This document shows, one piece after another, positions 18,192-27,698 of a DNA stretch of 48,253 nucleotides. The notes beneath the pieces were generated by a model that had not been told where the DNA came from, did no database searches, and saw only the letters and a program-made list of their open reading frames with translations. Origin of the DNA: Myxococcales bacterium. GTDB lineage: Bacteria > Myxococcota > UBA796 > SXON01. The translations under genes and the position numbers were made by a program. Each line of letters starts with the position of its first letter. Within the stretch, counting starts at the first letter, position 1. The DNA lies in NCBI GenBank assembly GCA_009692585.1, contig SHYX01000037.1:1-48253 (forward strand). Direction: 5' to 3'.

Positions 18192-20582
18192 TCACCCGAC
18201 GAGCGTGAGTCCGGCGCCGCCTACGAAGGCCAGGAACGCGGCTCGGAACCCGTCGAGGTCCTCCTGGGTCGGGGTGCGGCCCGCGGCGCGCAGCAGGAAG
18301 CGGAAGCTGTAGTTGGCGGTCAGACTGCGCTTCGGTTGGTAGACCGTGACGAACTCTCGGGCCTCGACCATCGGGTGCGCGAAGGTGTCGAGGGTCCCCA
18401 CCAGCTTCGCGTAGCCCGGAGCGACCGGCCAGATGAAGGTAAAGTCCTGCCAGGAGCCGGGGAATTGGGGGGGCGCGACGTAGCGCGCGGCCGGGAAGAG
18501 TGATCCGGACAACGCCGAGGCCGGCAGCGCCGCGAAGGCGACGTGTCCCCCGTTGACGAGCAGCCTGGTGAGGGCGTCCGGCACGAGCCCGAGCTGACCG
18601 ACCACCACCTCTTCGCGCAGAATCGAGAGCGCGCGACCCGCCTGCAACCACGGCCGTCCCGGGGTGCCGTCCCACGGCACGAAGCGCAGCGCGCCGATCC
18701 CCGCCGCGCGGGCGACATCTTCGATCGCCGACTGGAGCGCACGGAGGGAGCGCTCAGGCGACGCACCGCTCTGGTCGACCACGACCGCGCCCAACTCGTC
18801 ATCCTCGTGTTTTGCGCCGGCCTCGTCCAACGAGAAGGTGCGACCCAACTCGTAGAAGCGGTAGGTCTCGGCGACGTTGCGGTTGTGGTGTGCCGCCCAG
18901 AGGAGATTGGGCACCAGTGTGTCCCGCATCTGCCGCCGGGTGGGGGTGATGGGGTTGGTCACCATCAGCGGCCGCACCGGCGTGTACCCCAGCGTCTCCA
19001 ACCAGTCGTCGGCGTGCCAACTGTAGGTCTGCACCTCGATGTAGCGATGCGCGTGGGACAAGAGGCGACGGATGCCGTGCTGGTTCTGCGTCACGGCGTT
19101 CGGTGCCACCGGTCGTGCCGGCCCCAGGGCCGCTTTCGGCGTGATGTTGTCGTACCCGTAGAGCCGGAAGACCTCCTCCGAGATGTCCTCGGGAATGCTG
19201 ATGTCGGCGGTGGACCGGAAGGCCGGCACGCTGACCGCGAGTCCCCCCTGCGGCGTGGGGTCGACGCCGAAGCCGATGGACCGGAGAATGCCCGCCGCGG
19301 CGTCGTCGCCGATATCGGCACCCGCGCGTTTCGCCAGCCAGCCGGGCGCGAGCGTGATGGTGCGCGGGGCTTCGCGGAAGTCGCCGACGGCGGTGTAGCG
19401 GCTCCGCACGGTGGGCGACAGTCCGCCCTCCCGCAAGAGCCGGAGAATGCGTCCGGCGGCCAGCTTCGTGTACAGCGGCGGCGGCTTCTTCTCGAAGCGG
19501 AGGCTCGAGTCCGTGCGCAGCCCCAGCCGCACCGAGGTGCCCCGGATCCGGGCGGCGCGGAAGGTGGCGCTCTCCAACACGAGGCTACGGGTGTCGGGGC
19601 GGATGCGGCTGTCGAGGCCGCCCATGATCCCGGCCAGCGCCACCGGGACGTGCCCGTTCCAGATCAGCAGATCGTCGGGGACGAGCGCCCACGCACGACC
19701 GTCGAGGGTGGTGAACGAGCGGGCGGCTCCCGCGCGTGCGATCCGGACGTCCGACAGCGAGCGAGCGTCGAACGCGTGGGTGGGCTGCCCGAGGTCGAAC
19801 TGCACGTAGTTGGTGACGTCGACCAGCGCTGAGAGCGGGCTGTGGCCGAGGGAGTAGAGCCGCGCCTGCATCCACAGCGGCGACGCGCCGTCGGCGGTCA
19901 CGTCGAAGGCCAGGGCGCTGTACAGCGGGCAGTCCGTCGTGTCTTCCACCTGCACCGGCCACGCGGGGAGTCGGCTGTCCTCGGGGAGGTCGTCCGCTGG
20001 CCAGGGCTTGAGCGGCCGGCCGAGGATCGCGGCGATCTCCCTCGCGAAGCCGTAGTGTCCCCAGAGGTCGGGGCGGTGGGTGAGGCTCTTGTTGTCGATC
20101 TCGATGATCGTGTCGGTGGCGGCGAGGAGTGAAGCGAGCGGTGTGCCGCCGGCGACGCCGTCCGGGAGCTCCAGCAGTCCCTCCCTGGTCGTGCCCAGAC
20201 CGACTTCCCCCGGCGCGCAGAGCACCCCCTCGCTTCGGTGGCCGTACAACTCGGCGACGGCGACGGCGACGCCGCCGAACAGCGAGGTGCCGGCGGGGGC
20301 GAAGACCGACTTCATCCCGACGCGCACGTTGGGCGCGCCGCACACCGTCTGGAGGCGGCGACCGCCGCCGACATCGACAGTGACGGTGTGTCGGAGGCGT
20401 TCGCCCGTTTGGAACGGGGTGGCGGTCACCACCTCGGCGACCAGGAGGCCGGCGACCGTACGCTCTACCGTCTCCACTGCCTCCACCTCGGCGGTGCGCA
20501 CGGTGAGCCGCTCCGCGAGGTCGGCGGGTGACACCCCGGTGAGGTCGACGTAGTCGGAGAGCCAGTCGGCGGAGATCTTCAC
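18192..20582 (-). CDS. pheT: Phenylalanyl-tRNA synthetase beta subunit
   Basis: The 796-residue product is full length for bacterial PheT. From GTG at 20582 it begins VKISADWLSDYVDLTG, the standard N-terminus. The EMAP/tRNA-binding domain (about 40-150) contains VCGAPNVRVGM. The B3/B4 editing region, B5 and the catalytic-like core (ITPTRRQMRDTLVPNLL) follow. The last ~95 residues form the ferredoxin-fold anticodon-binding domain (FPGSWQDFTFIWP to the C-terminus). An earlier in-frame ATG would add 51 residues encoded within pheS in another frame and is rejected. The gap to pheS is 7 bases. With PheS it charges tRNA-Phe. Confidence 0.96.
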   Translation of the reverse strand: MKISADWLSDYVDLTGVSPADLAERLTVRTAEVEAVETVERTVAGLLVAEVVTATPFQTGERLRHTVTVDVGGGRRLQTVCGAPNVRVGMKSVFAPAGTSLFGGVAVAVAELYGHRSEGVLCAPGEVGLGTTREGLLELPDGVAGGTPLASLLAATDTIIEIDNKSLTHRPDLWGHYGFAREIAAILGRPLKPWPADDLPEDSRLPAWPVQVEDTTDCPLYSALAFDVTADGASPLWMQARLYSLGHSPLSALVDVTNYVQFDLGQPTHAFDARSLSDVRIARAGAARSFTTLDGRAWALVPDDLLIWNGHVPVALAGIMGGLDSRIRPDTRSLVLESATFRAARIRGTSVRLGLRTDSSLRFEKKPPPLYTKLAAGRILRLLREGGLSPTVRSRYTAVGDFREAPRTITLAPGWLAKRAGADIGDDAAAGILRSIGFGVDPTPQGGLAVSVPAFRSTADISIPEDISEEVFRLYGYDNITPKAALGPARPVAPNAVTQNQHGIRRLLSHAHRYIEVQTYSWHADDWLETLGYTPVRPLMVTNPITPTRRQMRDTLVPNLLWAAHHNRNVAETYRFYELGRTFSLDEAGAKHEDDELGAVVVDQSGASPERSLRALQSAIEDVARAAGIGALRFVPWDGTPGRPWLQAGRALSILREEVVVGQLGLVPDALTRLLVNGGHVAFAALPASALSGSLFPAARYVAPPQFPGSWQDFTFIWPVAPGYAKLVGTLDTFAHPMVEAREFVTVYQPKRSLTANYSFRFLLRAAGRTPTQEDLDGFRAAFLAFVGGAGLTLVG

Positions 20583-20589
20583 GGGAGTC

Positions 20590-21588
20590 TCAGAAGGAAG
20601 CGGGGAATTGCTGACAGAATCGGAGGTCGGCCTTGTTGAAGAGCCGAACGTCGGGGATGCCGTGGCGCAACATCGCCAGCCGGGTGAGCCCCAGACCGAA
20701 CGCAAAGCCGCTGTAGACGTCGGGATCGACGCCGGCAAGGCGGAGCACCTGCGGATGCACCATGCCGCAGGGCATCAGCTCCACCCACCGTCGCACGCCC
20801 CCGAGTGTGGTGCGGAAATCGAGCTCGAAGCCAGGCTCGACGAAGGGAAAGAACCCGGGCCGCAGGCGAACTTCGATGTCGCGACGAAAGACGGCGGCGA
20901 GGAAGTCGCGCATCACCGCGATCAGGTTGGCGACCGACACGTCGCGATCGATCAACAGCCCTTCAAGCTGATAGAACGTGTTCTCGTGGGTGATGTCGAG
21001 CGCTTCGTTCCGGAAACAACGACCCGGGAAGATCGCGCGCAGCGGGACGCCCAGTTGGCGGATGGCTCGGTTCTGCATCGACGAGGTGTGGGTGCGCAGG
21101 ACCATGCCGTTGTCGAGCCAGAAGGTGTCCTGCATGTCCCGTGCGGGGTGGTCGCCGGGCATGTTCAACGCGTCGAAGTTCTCGAACTCCGAGACCGCCT
21201 CGTCACCGGTGAACACCGAGAAGCCCATGGAGCGGAAGATGTCCTCGATCTCGAGCTGGGTGGCGATGATCGGGTGGATGGTACCGAGGCGGCGGTCGTC
21301 GGCCGGCAGGGTGGAATCGAAGCCCGCGGCGGCGGGCTGGGTGGAGGACCGGGCCCGGAGCTGTGCCGCCTCGATCTCCGCCTCGGCGTGGGCGCGGAGT
21401 TCGTTGAAGGCGATCCCGAAGGCCCGGCGTTCCTCGGGGCTCATCGTCGAAAAGTCGACGGTGCGCCGTAGGTTGGTGACCACCCCTTCTTTGCCGAGGT
21501 AGCGGGCGCGGATGATGCCGAGCTCGGCATCGGTCGTGGCCGCCGCGAGGTCCGCGGCGAGCGCCGCGCCGATTTCGTCCAGTTGCAT
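20590..21588 (-). CDS. pheS: Phenylalanyl-tRNA synthetase alpha subunit
   Basis: The 332-residue product is a full-length PheS. After an N-terminal coiled-coil arm (1-90) the class II core shows motif 1 (HPIIATQLEIEDIFRSMGF), motif 2 (FPGRCFRNEALDITHENTFYQ) and motif 3 (SGFAFGLGLTRLAMLRHGI), with LRTHTSSMQNRAI between. ATG 21588 (MQLDEIGAALAADL) is chosen as the natural start; the frame is open further upstream but only shadows the divergent lipoprotein gene. It forms the alpha2beta2 enzyme with the PheT encoded 7 bases downstream and holds the Phe-adenylate active site. Confidence 0.96.
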   Translation of the reverse strand: MQLDEIGAALAADLAAATTDAELGIIRARYLGKEGVVTNLRRTVDFSTMSPEERRAFGIAFNELRAHAEAEIEAAQLRARSSTQPAAAGFDSTLPADDRRLGTIHPIIATQLEIEDIFRSMGFSVFTGDEAVSEFENFDALNMPGDHPARDMQDTFWLDNGMVLRTHTSSMQNRAIRQLGVPLRAIFPGRCFRNEALDITHENTFYQLEGLLIDRDVSVANLIAVMRDFLAAVFRRDIEVRLRPGFFPFVEPGFELDFRTTLGGVRRWVELMPCGMVHPQVLRLAGVDPDVYSGFAFGLGLTRLAMLRHGIPDVRLFNKADLRFCQQFPASF

Positions 21589-21595
21589 CGGTTCG

Positions 21596-21608
21596 CGCGG
21601 TATCCGCG
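21596..21608. promoter_or_regulatory. Short inverted repeat between pheS and divergent lipoprotein gene
   Basis: CGCGG-TAT-CCGCG is a perfect 5-bp inverted repeat in the 36-bp divergent intergenic region. It could be an operator or part of overlapping promoters, but in sequence this GC-rich such a repeat can arise by chance. Confidence 0.2.
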
Positions 21609-21624
21609 AGCACGGTTCGGCGCC

Positions 21625-22257
21625 ATGCTCCGACGAGCGGCCGGTTACCCGTGTGCGGTGCTGCTCCCCCTGCTCGTGGCGCTCGCTCCAGCCTTCTCGG
21701 GGTGCGCGGTCCCCCGTACCGTCGCTGAACTCGACGCTCGGCTGCTCGCGGCGGAGACGGCCTGGAGCGAGGGTCCGGTGGCCTTCGCGGAGACGACGGC
21801 CGGTACCGCGGCGCTGCTCGAATGCGTCAACACGCCCCTTCCCGTCGCGACGGTGGGGCGACTGTTGCGGCTGGAGGGCCTGTCCGCTTTCGCCCGCCGC
21901 GCGATGGCGGAGCGCGCGGCGGCGTTCGCCGGCGCCCGGCAGGCCGACCCGGCGCTCACGCTCGATGACGCCTACGCCGGGGAGGGACACCCGCTGCGCG
22001 CGCTCTGGGACACGCCGGCGCGCGCACCTCACCCGGCGCGGAACCCGCTGTTCGGTGTCGCGGGCGCCGCCGCGTTGGCCGGCGGCGTGCTGTACGGGCT
22101 GGCTTGGGTCGAGCACGACCGGGCCCTCGCCGCCGGCGATCTGACCACGCTGGACGACGCGGTGCAGGCGAATCACGCCTACAGCGCGGCGGCCGCGGGT
22201 GCGGGGGGCGTGGCGGTCTTCGCGCTCACCGGCGCCGTCGTCGTGGCGCGCTGGTAG
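21625..22257 (+). CDS. Hypothetical lipoprotein with C-terminal membrane helices
   Basis: I do not recognise a family. The 210-residue product has a signal peptide ending in a lipobox (APAFSGC, Cys27), a helical Ala/Glu-rich middle part, and two hydrophobic segments near the C-terminus (VAGAAALAGGVLYGLAW and AAGAGGVAVFALTGAVVVA) separated by a short loop. ATG 21625 is preferred; an earlier in-frame start at 21583 would overlap pheS. It lies 7 bases before the Ser/Thr kinase gene on the same strand, so it is probably the first gene of that operon. Confidence 0.75.
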   Translation: MLRRAAGYPCAVLLPLLVALAPAFSGCAVPRTVAELDARLLAAETAWSEGPVAFAETTAGTAALLECVNTPLPVATVGRLLRLEGLSAFARRAMAERAAAFAGARQADPALTLDDAYAGEGHPLRALWDTPARAPHPARNPLFGVAGAAALAGGVLYGLAWVEHDRALAAGDLTTLDDAVQANHAYSAAAAGAGGVAVFALTGAVVVARW

Positions 22258-22264
22258 CCGCGGC

Positions 22265-23917
22265 ATGCAGGTCGACACCGGGCGCATGATCGAGCGGTAC
22301 GTTGTGGAGGGCGTGCTCGGTAGCGGCGGCATGGCGACGGTCTACCTGGTCCGACACCGGCATCTGGGCACCCAGCATGCGCTCAAGGTGCTGACCCATC
22401 TCGGCCCCAGCGCCGAGCTGCGGCTGATGCTGGAAGGCAAGGTGCAGGCCGCGCTGCACCACCCCAACGTCGTCGCGGTGACCGACATCCTCGATGTGGG
22501 CGGGACGCCGGGCCTCCTTATGGAGTACGTCCCTCCGCCCTCGCTGGCCGCGTGGCTCGCCGAGCACCAGCCCAGCCTCGAGCAGGCGGAGTCGTTGTTT
22601 CGCGGGATCGTCGACGGCGTGCGCCATGCGCATCGCTACGGCCTTGTCCATCGCGACCTCAAACCCTCCAACGTCCTGCTCGCTCGTTACGACGGGGAGT
22701 GCCTGGTACCGAAGGTGTGCGACTTCGGACTCGCGAAGCTCTTGTCGGACGAACCGGCGGTGATGGGGCAGACGCGCTCCGGGCTGACGATGGGCACCCC
22801 GCTGTACATGGCGCCGGAGCAGTTCCGCGACGCCAAGAAGGTGGATCGCCGCGCCGACATGTTCTCACTGGGCTGCATCCTGTACGAGCTGCTTGCCGGC
22901 CGCCCACCTTTCGCGTGGACCGACTTCATCCAGCTCTACAACGAGATCACCGGGCGTGAATACCCGCGCCTCCCGGATCACGTTCCCGAGCGGATGGTCG
23001 AGGCGGTCGACGGACTGCTCGATCCGGATCGAGACACGCGCCTCGCCGACTGCGACGCCCTGTTGTCGGTGCTCGACGGGAAAGGACGGCCCGTGCAGGT
23101 GACGATGACGCCGAAGAACCTGGGCCGGGGGGGCGATGTGCCGATGTTGCGCGATCGGCTCTCGAGTCCGGTCACTCCGGTGCGGGGGCCGCCTCGGACG
23201 CAGCGGACCGAGACCCCGGCGGGCGACGCCTTCACGGCCTTTTCGCCCGGACTTGCCCCGCCGACGCTCGCGCTCGATTCCAGCGCCATTGGCGACGTGG
23301 GGCCGAACCCGATGCCGACGGTGTTGGCGGCGCCGCCCACCATGAGCCCCGAGGACCCCGCGCCGTCCCCGGACTCGGCTCCACCGGCCTGGCGTCTGTC
23401 GGCCGGCGTCGGCTTCGTGCTGTTGTTGGGCGTGACCTTCTGGTCGTATCTGCCTCGGGACGGGGCACCAACGTCGATGCCCACCGGTTCTCCGCAGTCG
23501 GCCGTGGCTCAGCCGCCAGCGCCGATCGCCGACCTGGTGCCCGTGGCGCCGCCGGTCACGGTTCCGCCGCCGGTCACGGTGATCGCGCCGCAGGGGCAGG
23601 ACAAGCGCCCCGTCGACCGCCCCACCGGATCGGTCGTTCCGCCGCCGCCGGTCGACCTCCCCATCCACGCGGTGCCGCCAGCGGTCGCGACCACGGGTCA
23701 CATCGATCTGGACCCCGGCACCGATGCTTCCCGAGTCGAAGCGCTTGGCCCGGCGGGGCGCGTGTTGCTTCCGGCCGAGCTGCCGGCCGGAGCGTACGAG
23801 ATCTATGCGTGGTTTCCGGACGCCCCCAACACCCATACCGATCGGGTGCTCGTCGCCGCCGGGGACCGGGTTCGCCTGCGCTGCATGTCCTTCTCCATGC
23901 GGTGCGTGAAGCGATGA
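22265..23917 (+). CDS. Transmembrane Hanks-type Ser/Thr protein kinase
   Basis: The 550-residue protein has an N-terminal eukaryotic-like kinase domain (about 12-270): glycine loop [13 protein letters not shown], catalytic Lys41 (HALKVL), [12 protein letters not shown] (Asp131), CDFGLAKLL and MAPEQF. It should be active. A Pro-rich linker follows, one membrane helix (about 377-395), another Pro-rich stretch and a small extracytoplasmic domain (about 477-550) with [11 protein letters not shown] and [12 protein letters not shown], resembling PEGA-type beta domains. It is probably anchored in the inner membrane with the kinase in the cytoplasm. Its stop overlaps the start of the MopE/FG-GAP gene (ATGA, 23914-23917), tying the kinase to that surface protein. 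Substrates are unknown. Confidence 0.92.
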   Translation: MQVDTGRMIERYVVEGVLGSGGMATVYLVRHRHLGTQHALKVLTHLGPSAELRLMLEGKVQAALHHPNVVAVTDILDVGGTPGLLMEYVPPPSLAAWLAEHQPSLEQAESLFRGIVDGVRHAHRYGLVHRDLKPSNVLLARYDGECLVPKVCDFGLAKLLSDEPAVMGQTRSGLTMGTPLYMAPEQFRDAKKVDRRADMFSLGCILYELLAGRPPFAWTDFIQLYNEITGREYPRLPDHVPERMVEAVDGLLDPDRDTRLADCDALLSVLDGKGRPVQVTMTPKNLGRGGDVPMLRDRLSSPVTPVRGPPRTQRTETPAGDAFTAFSPGLAPPTLALDSSAIGDVGPNPMPTVLAAPPTMSPEDPAPSPDSAPPAWRLSAGVGFVLLLGVTFWSYLPRDGAPTSMPTGSPQSAVAQPPAPIADLVPVAPPVTVPPPVTVIAPQGQDKRPVDRPTGSVVPPPPVDLPIHAVPPAVATTGHIDLDPGTDASRVEALGPAGRVLLPAELPAGAYEIYAWFPDAPNTHTDRVLVAAGDRVRLRCMSFSMRCVKR

Positions 23918-25634
23918 GGCCCGTTCTCCTTGTGGTCCTGTTCGGCTGCCCCTGGATCGACGACGCCACCCGCGCCGGTCTGCTCGATCGCGACGGCGAC
24001 GGCGTGATCGGCACCTCGTTCGGCGGGGATGACTGCGATGATGGCGACGCTAGCGTCGGGGCGGCGGGCCCACCGCGGTATGCGGACGCGGACGCGGACG
24101 GCTATGCAAGCGATACTGCCGTCGCGATGATCGGATGTCCGGGCGGGGTGGGTGTGGTCACGCTGGGGGACTGCGACGACGGCGATGCCCTCGTGCACCC
24201 AGGGGCCCCGGAGAACTGCCTAGCCGCGTTGGACAACGACTGTGACGGCCAGCTCGGCGGGGCGGTGTGCTCGGTGGATGGGTTGGCCAGCGTGGTCGTG
24301 GGGATCGACCGCGGCGTCCCGTTGGTGGCGAGCCAGTTCCCCGCGGCGATGCTCCTCCAGGACGTCGATGGCGACGGCCTTGTAGAGGTCGTGGCGTCGG
24401 CGCCGTACGCCTACGTGGTGGCCGCATTCTCGGTGGAAACGCTCCGCGTCGACGGTGCGCACCCGCTGGACGACGCCGTCTTTCGGTTCGACGCGGTGCA
24501 CCCCATCCTCGGCGCCGCGCTGGCGGCAGCCGATGTGGTCGGCGACGCGACGCCGGACTTGCTGATCGGCTGTCCCAGCACCGACACGGAGGCGGACACC
24601 GCGGGCGAGGGTGACTACGTCCTGGCCATCGAATTGCCGGCTGATCGGCGGGAAACCGAAACGGACGCCCTGCTCTACGGGGTGCAGGTCGGGGGCTACT
24701 TCGGACAGGCCATCGTCTCCGTCGGCGAGGTGGACGGGGTCGGCAGCGTCCTGGTCGGCGCGACCGTCGAAGGCGGGAGCGGGGCGGCCTGGCTGGTGTC
24801 GACGTCGTGGCCCGACCGGGAGGCCACGTCGGTCTCGGTCGTCGCTTCGGTGCGACTGCGGGGGCTCGAGAACGCGGACGGGACCGCAGCCCTGGTCGGA
24901 AACGCGGCGCAGGCGCTGCGGACCGAATCCGGGACGCTGCTGGCGATCGCCGGATCTCATGCCGACGCGGGGGTGCCGCTCGGCGGGGCGGTCGCGCTGT
25001 GGGCCCCAACTTCGCCGAGGCCGAGGTGTTGTTCAGCCGCGAGGCGGGCGCGGGGCGCCATGGCGCGCAGGGCTACGAGTCCTTCGGCTGGGCCCTGGCA
25101 AGCTGGGATGTGGACGGCGACGGGCAGGACAGCCTGGTGGTGGGGGCACCGTACGCGCTCGGTCAAGCCGCCGATGTGGGCGCGGTCTTTGTCTTCCACC
25201 AGCCCGACCAGTGGACCGGTTGGCGGGCCAGGGACGCCGACCTGAGCTTCCTGGGCGACGACCACAACGACCCCAGCCAGGCTGGTCCGCTGCTCGGTTG
25301 GACCGTGGTCAACGCCGGCGACATGAACGGAGATGGTCTGGCGGAGGTCGCGATGGGCGCCCCCGCGGCCGACGGCGTCACCCACGAGCCGCAGGCCGGC
25401 GCGGTCTACATCGCCCCCGGGGGCATCGCCGACGACGAGTGGGACGTCGAAACGATCACCTGGGCTCGATATGGCGACCGGGCCAGCCTGGGTGTTGGGG
25501 GCGTGCTCGCTGGTGGCGGCGACCTGGACGGGGACGGCCGCGCCGACCTCGCCGTGGGCATGCCCGGCTGGACCGAGGCTGGCGGTGCCGGCGTGATCGG
25601 CGCCTTCGCAATCTGGTGGGGCGACCTGCTTTAG
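23914..25634 (+). pseudogene. MopE/FG-GAP surface protein interrupted by a -1 frameshift
   Basis: Frame one starts at ATG 23914 ([17 protein letters not shown], probably a lipoprotein) and encodes two MopE-type units (DDCDDGDASVG, DCDDGDALVHPGAPENC, LDNDCDG) and FG-GAP-like blades (VDGDGLVEVVASAPY). It runs into unrelated sequence and stops at 25245. A second frame, with no start of its own and ending at 25634, continues the propeller: DVDGDGQDSLVVGAPYA, DMNGDGLAEVAMGAPAA, DLDGDGRADLAVGMPGW. The frames join naturally at the C4 run 25004-25007: one extra C gives ALWAPNFAEAEV and a 573-residue protein. So either a base was lost in sequencing or assembly, or the gene is truly broken. The intact protein would be a beta-propeller with metal-binding Asp loops on the cell surface. 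Confidence 0.8.
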
Positions 25635-25643
25635 CATCCGCAC

Positions 25644-25661
25644 CTCTTGACGTACCAAGAG
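25644..25661. promoter_or_regulatory. Inverted repeat before the VKOR-DsbA gene
   Basis: CTCTTG-ACGTAC-CAAGAG is a perfect 6-bp inverted repeat in the 64-bp gap between the FG-GAP gene and the VKOR-DsbA gene. This gap is long by the standards of the operon. It has no T-run, so it is more likely a protein-binding site or a processing hairpin than an intrinsic terminator. Confidence 0.3.
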
Positions 25662-25698
25662 AAACGCGGTAATCACCTCCGATCCATCGCGAGTAAGC

Positions 25699-26955
25699 AT
25701 GGCTCCACGGCCCTTCACCATCCTCTTGTTGCTGTCCGCCCTCGCCGGGGCGTACTTCACTGGCTTCTCGACCTTCGACTTCGCCGGCCACCTGGACCGG
25801 CAGGTGCACGACATCCACTGCTCGGCCATTCCGGGCGTGCTGGAGTCGGACGCCTCCGCGTCGAGCGGCTGCCACCTGGCGATGATGAGCCCCTACAGTT
25901 CGGTGTTCCGGGCGTTGGTCTGGGGCGGGCTCCCGATCTCGCTGCCCGGACTGGCCACCTTCGCGTTCCTGATCTTCCGGGCGCTGGACCTGTTCCTGAA
26001 CCGTCGCGAGGGCGACCGCGAGGCGACCCTCTTCCTGGTCTTCGCCTCGATCGTGCCGGTGCTGGCGTCGTTGGTGATGGGTGCCATCGCCTACAACGAG
26101 ATCGGCGAGTTCTGCAAGCTGTGCGTCGGCACCTACCTCTCCAGCGCGGGCGTTCTGGTCGCCTCGGTGGGGGCGTGGCGTGCGGCGGCGGCGCCGCGGC
26201 TGGGCGCGGACATCGGGATCGTGGGCGAGCCCGAACTCGAACCGGGACCGGCCTCGGGCTCCGGGATCATGGGCATGGTCGTCGGGTTCGGCACGCTGGG
26301 CGGATTCGTCGCGGTGCCCGCGCTGCTCTATCTGATCCTCGCGCCGGACTTCACGCGGTACATCGGGGCTTGCGGAAGCCTGCCCAAACCGGAGGACACC
26401 TACGGGATCATGGTCCCGCTCGACGAGAACGCGGGCGGCCGCGCCGCCATCGAGGTCTTCGACCCGCTCTGTCCGGCCTGCAAGGGCTTCGAGGAGCGGC
26501 TGGATGCCAGCGGGCTCGGCGCCCAGCTCCACCGCCAGGCCGTGCTCTTCCCCCTCGACAACACCTGCAACTGGAACGTGGCCACCACGCTGCACGCGGG
26601 AGCATGCACCGTCAGCGAGGCCGTGCTGTGCGCGGAAGGCAGACGCGATGCGGTCATCGAGTGGGCGTTCGCCCACCAGGAAGAGGTTCGCGTCGCGACC
26701 GAAGCCGACCCGGAAGCGGCTCGCCGTATGGTGGTGGCGCAGTTTCCAGAGCTTGACAAGTGCGTGGGCTCCCCGGAGGTGCGCACCAAGCTCAACCGCT
26801 CGCTCCGCTGGGCGGTGGCCAACCAGCTTCCCATCCTGACCCCGCAGCTCTATGTTGACGGCGTCAAACTCTGCGACGAAGACACCGACCTGGGAATGGA
26901 CTGGGCGCTCTCCCGCCTTATCGCCAGGCCCGCCGCTCCCAAGGAGGCCAAATGA
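25699..26955 (+). CDS. VKOR-like/DsbA-like fusion, membrane thiol oxidoreductase
   Basis: The 418-residue protein joins an N-terminal membrane domain resembling vitamin K epoxide reductase to a C-terminal thioredoxin-fold domain resembling DsbA. Membrane helices are near 6-24, 75-100, 108-132, 145-163 and 192-215. The VKOR-like part has Cys41 and Cys58 facing the periplasm, YSSVFRALVWGGLPISLPG (as in the YSxxxGxPxxxxG block), and redox CxxC in EFCKLCVG (Cys139, Cys142). The thioredoxin part has FDPLCPACKGFEERL (Cys258, Cys261). Such proteins oxidise periplasmic thiols and pass electrons to quinone. The preceding gene and the whole neighbourhood encode Cys-rich MopE repeats, a plausible substrate. 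Its stop overlaps the next start (ATGA, 26952-26955). Confidence 0.85.
   Translation: MAPRPFTILLLLSALAGAYFTGFSTFDFAGHLDRQVHDIHCSAIPGVLESDASASSGCHLAMMSPYSSVFRALVWGGLPISLPGLATFAFLIFRALDLFLNRREGDREATLFLVFASIVPVLASLVMGAIAYNEIGEFCKLCVGTYLSSAGVLVASVGAWRAAAAPRLGADIGIVGEPELEPGPASGSGIMGMVVGFGTLGGFVAVPALLYLILAPDFTRYIGACGSLPKPEDTYGIMVPLDENAGGRAAIEVFDPLCPACKGFEERLDASGLGAQLHRQAVLFPLDNTCNWNVATTLHAGACTVSEAVLCAEGRRDAVIEWAFAHQEEVRVATEADPEAARRMVVAQFPELDKCVGSPEVRTKLNRSLRWAVANQLPILTPQLYVDGVKLCDEDTDLGMDWALSRLIARPAAPKEAK
26942..26947 (+). promoter_or_regulatory. Strong Shine-Dalgarno AGGAGG
   Basis: A perfect AGGAGG lies inside the 3' end of the VKOR-DsbA gene, four bases before the ATG at 26952. It supports that start and efficient reinitiation at the overlapping stop codon. 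Confidence 0.7.
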
Positions 26956-27698
26956 ATACCGCGCTCCACGCCGCCCTCGCTGCCGGCACGCTCCTCGTTC
27001 CCAGCCTCATGGTCAGCACCTGGGTGAGGGCCGCGACGACCCGGCTGGAGGAGGCGGAGGCCACCCCGGTCGAAAAGGTCGAGGGCGGGACCGCCGCCGC
27101 TGCCGACGTCGGCTACTGCACCCCAGAGCTCAAGAAAGTGCTCCGGCGCGTGCTCCAGAGCTGTGGCCTGGCCGGGCCCAGCGGCGGCCGCGGCTGCCAG
27201 CCGCTCGACGCCAAGTCGCTGATGAATCCACAGGCGGTCGCGACCGACAAAAAATCCGCCAAGAAGGCCACCGGCACCGTCTCCGGCAACGACTTCAACG
27301 CGCTGTTCCTCCCGCTCGGCAAACGCGCCGGCATCCTCCAGTTCGACAAGGACTCGGCCGAGCTGGATTCCGCCGACACGGCGCTGTTGGACCGGCTCTT
27401 CTCCGAGCGAAAGGGCGCCTCGTACTTCTTCGTGGTGGCGCGCTCCTCGCCGGAAGGCAGCGTCGAGCACAACCGTGCGCTGTCGCAAGCGCGCAGCGGT
27501 GCCGCCCTCGATCACCTCCGCTCCACCTTCACGGATCCGGACTTCGATAAGGAGGTGGGGCTCTTGTGGCTCGGCGAAGAGTTCGCGCAGCTCGACGAGG
27601 AATTCTGTAGCTGGCAGCGCAGCGGCGACCCCACCACCTGCCAGCCGGAAGAGCTCAACCGATCCGCGTTCGTGGCGTGGATCGACTGCACCCTTTGA
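26952..27698 (+). CDS. OmpA-like domain periplasmic protein
   Basis: The 248-residue protein begins with an N-terminal hydrophobic segment (HAALAAGTLLVPSLMVSTWV) that may be a signal peptide or anchor. A Cys-containing helical region follows (GYCTPELKKVLRRVLQSCG, then a further Cys). The segment from about 135 to 205 looks like an OmpA-type peptidoglycan-binding fold: ILQFDKDSAELDSADTALLD, then VVARSSPEGSVEHNRALSQA and RSGAALDHL. The C-terminal tail carries further Cys. The abundance of Cys and the position between a DsbA-type oxidase and a thioredoxin-like lipoprotein suggest that its disulfides are set by its neighbours. It may tether the complex to the cell wall; that is inference. Confidence 0.7.
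   Translation: MNTALHAALAAGTLLVPSLMVSTWVRAATTRLEEAEATPVEKVEGGTAAAADVGYCTPELKKVLRRVLQSCGLAGPSGGRGCQPLDAKSLMNPQAVATDKKSAKKATGTVSGNDFNALFLPLGKRAGILQFDKDSAELDSADTALLDRLFSERKGASYFFVVARSSPEGSVEHNRALSQARSGAALDHLRSTFTDPDFDKEVGLLWLGEEFAQLDEEFCSWQRSGDPTTCQPEELNRSAFVAWIDCTL

Noticed and set aside
20583..20738. N-terminal extension of the pheT frame from an ATG at 20738
   Set aside because: It overlaps the pheS C-terminus in another frame; PheT proteins start at the KISADWL segment, reached from GTG 20582.
21589..22332. N-terminal extension of the pheS frame
   Set aside because: It covers the divergent lipoprotein gene and reads as low-complexity Arg-rich sequence; PheS starts at 21588.
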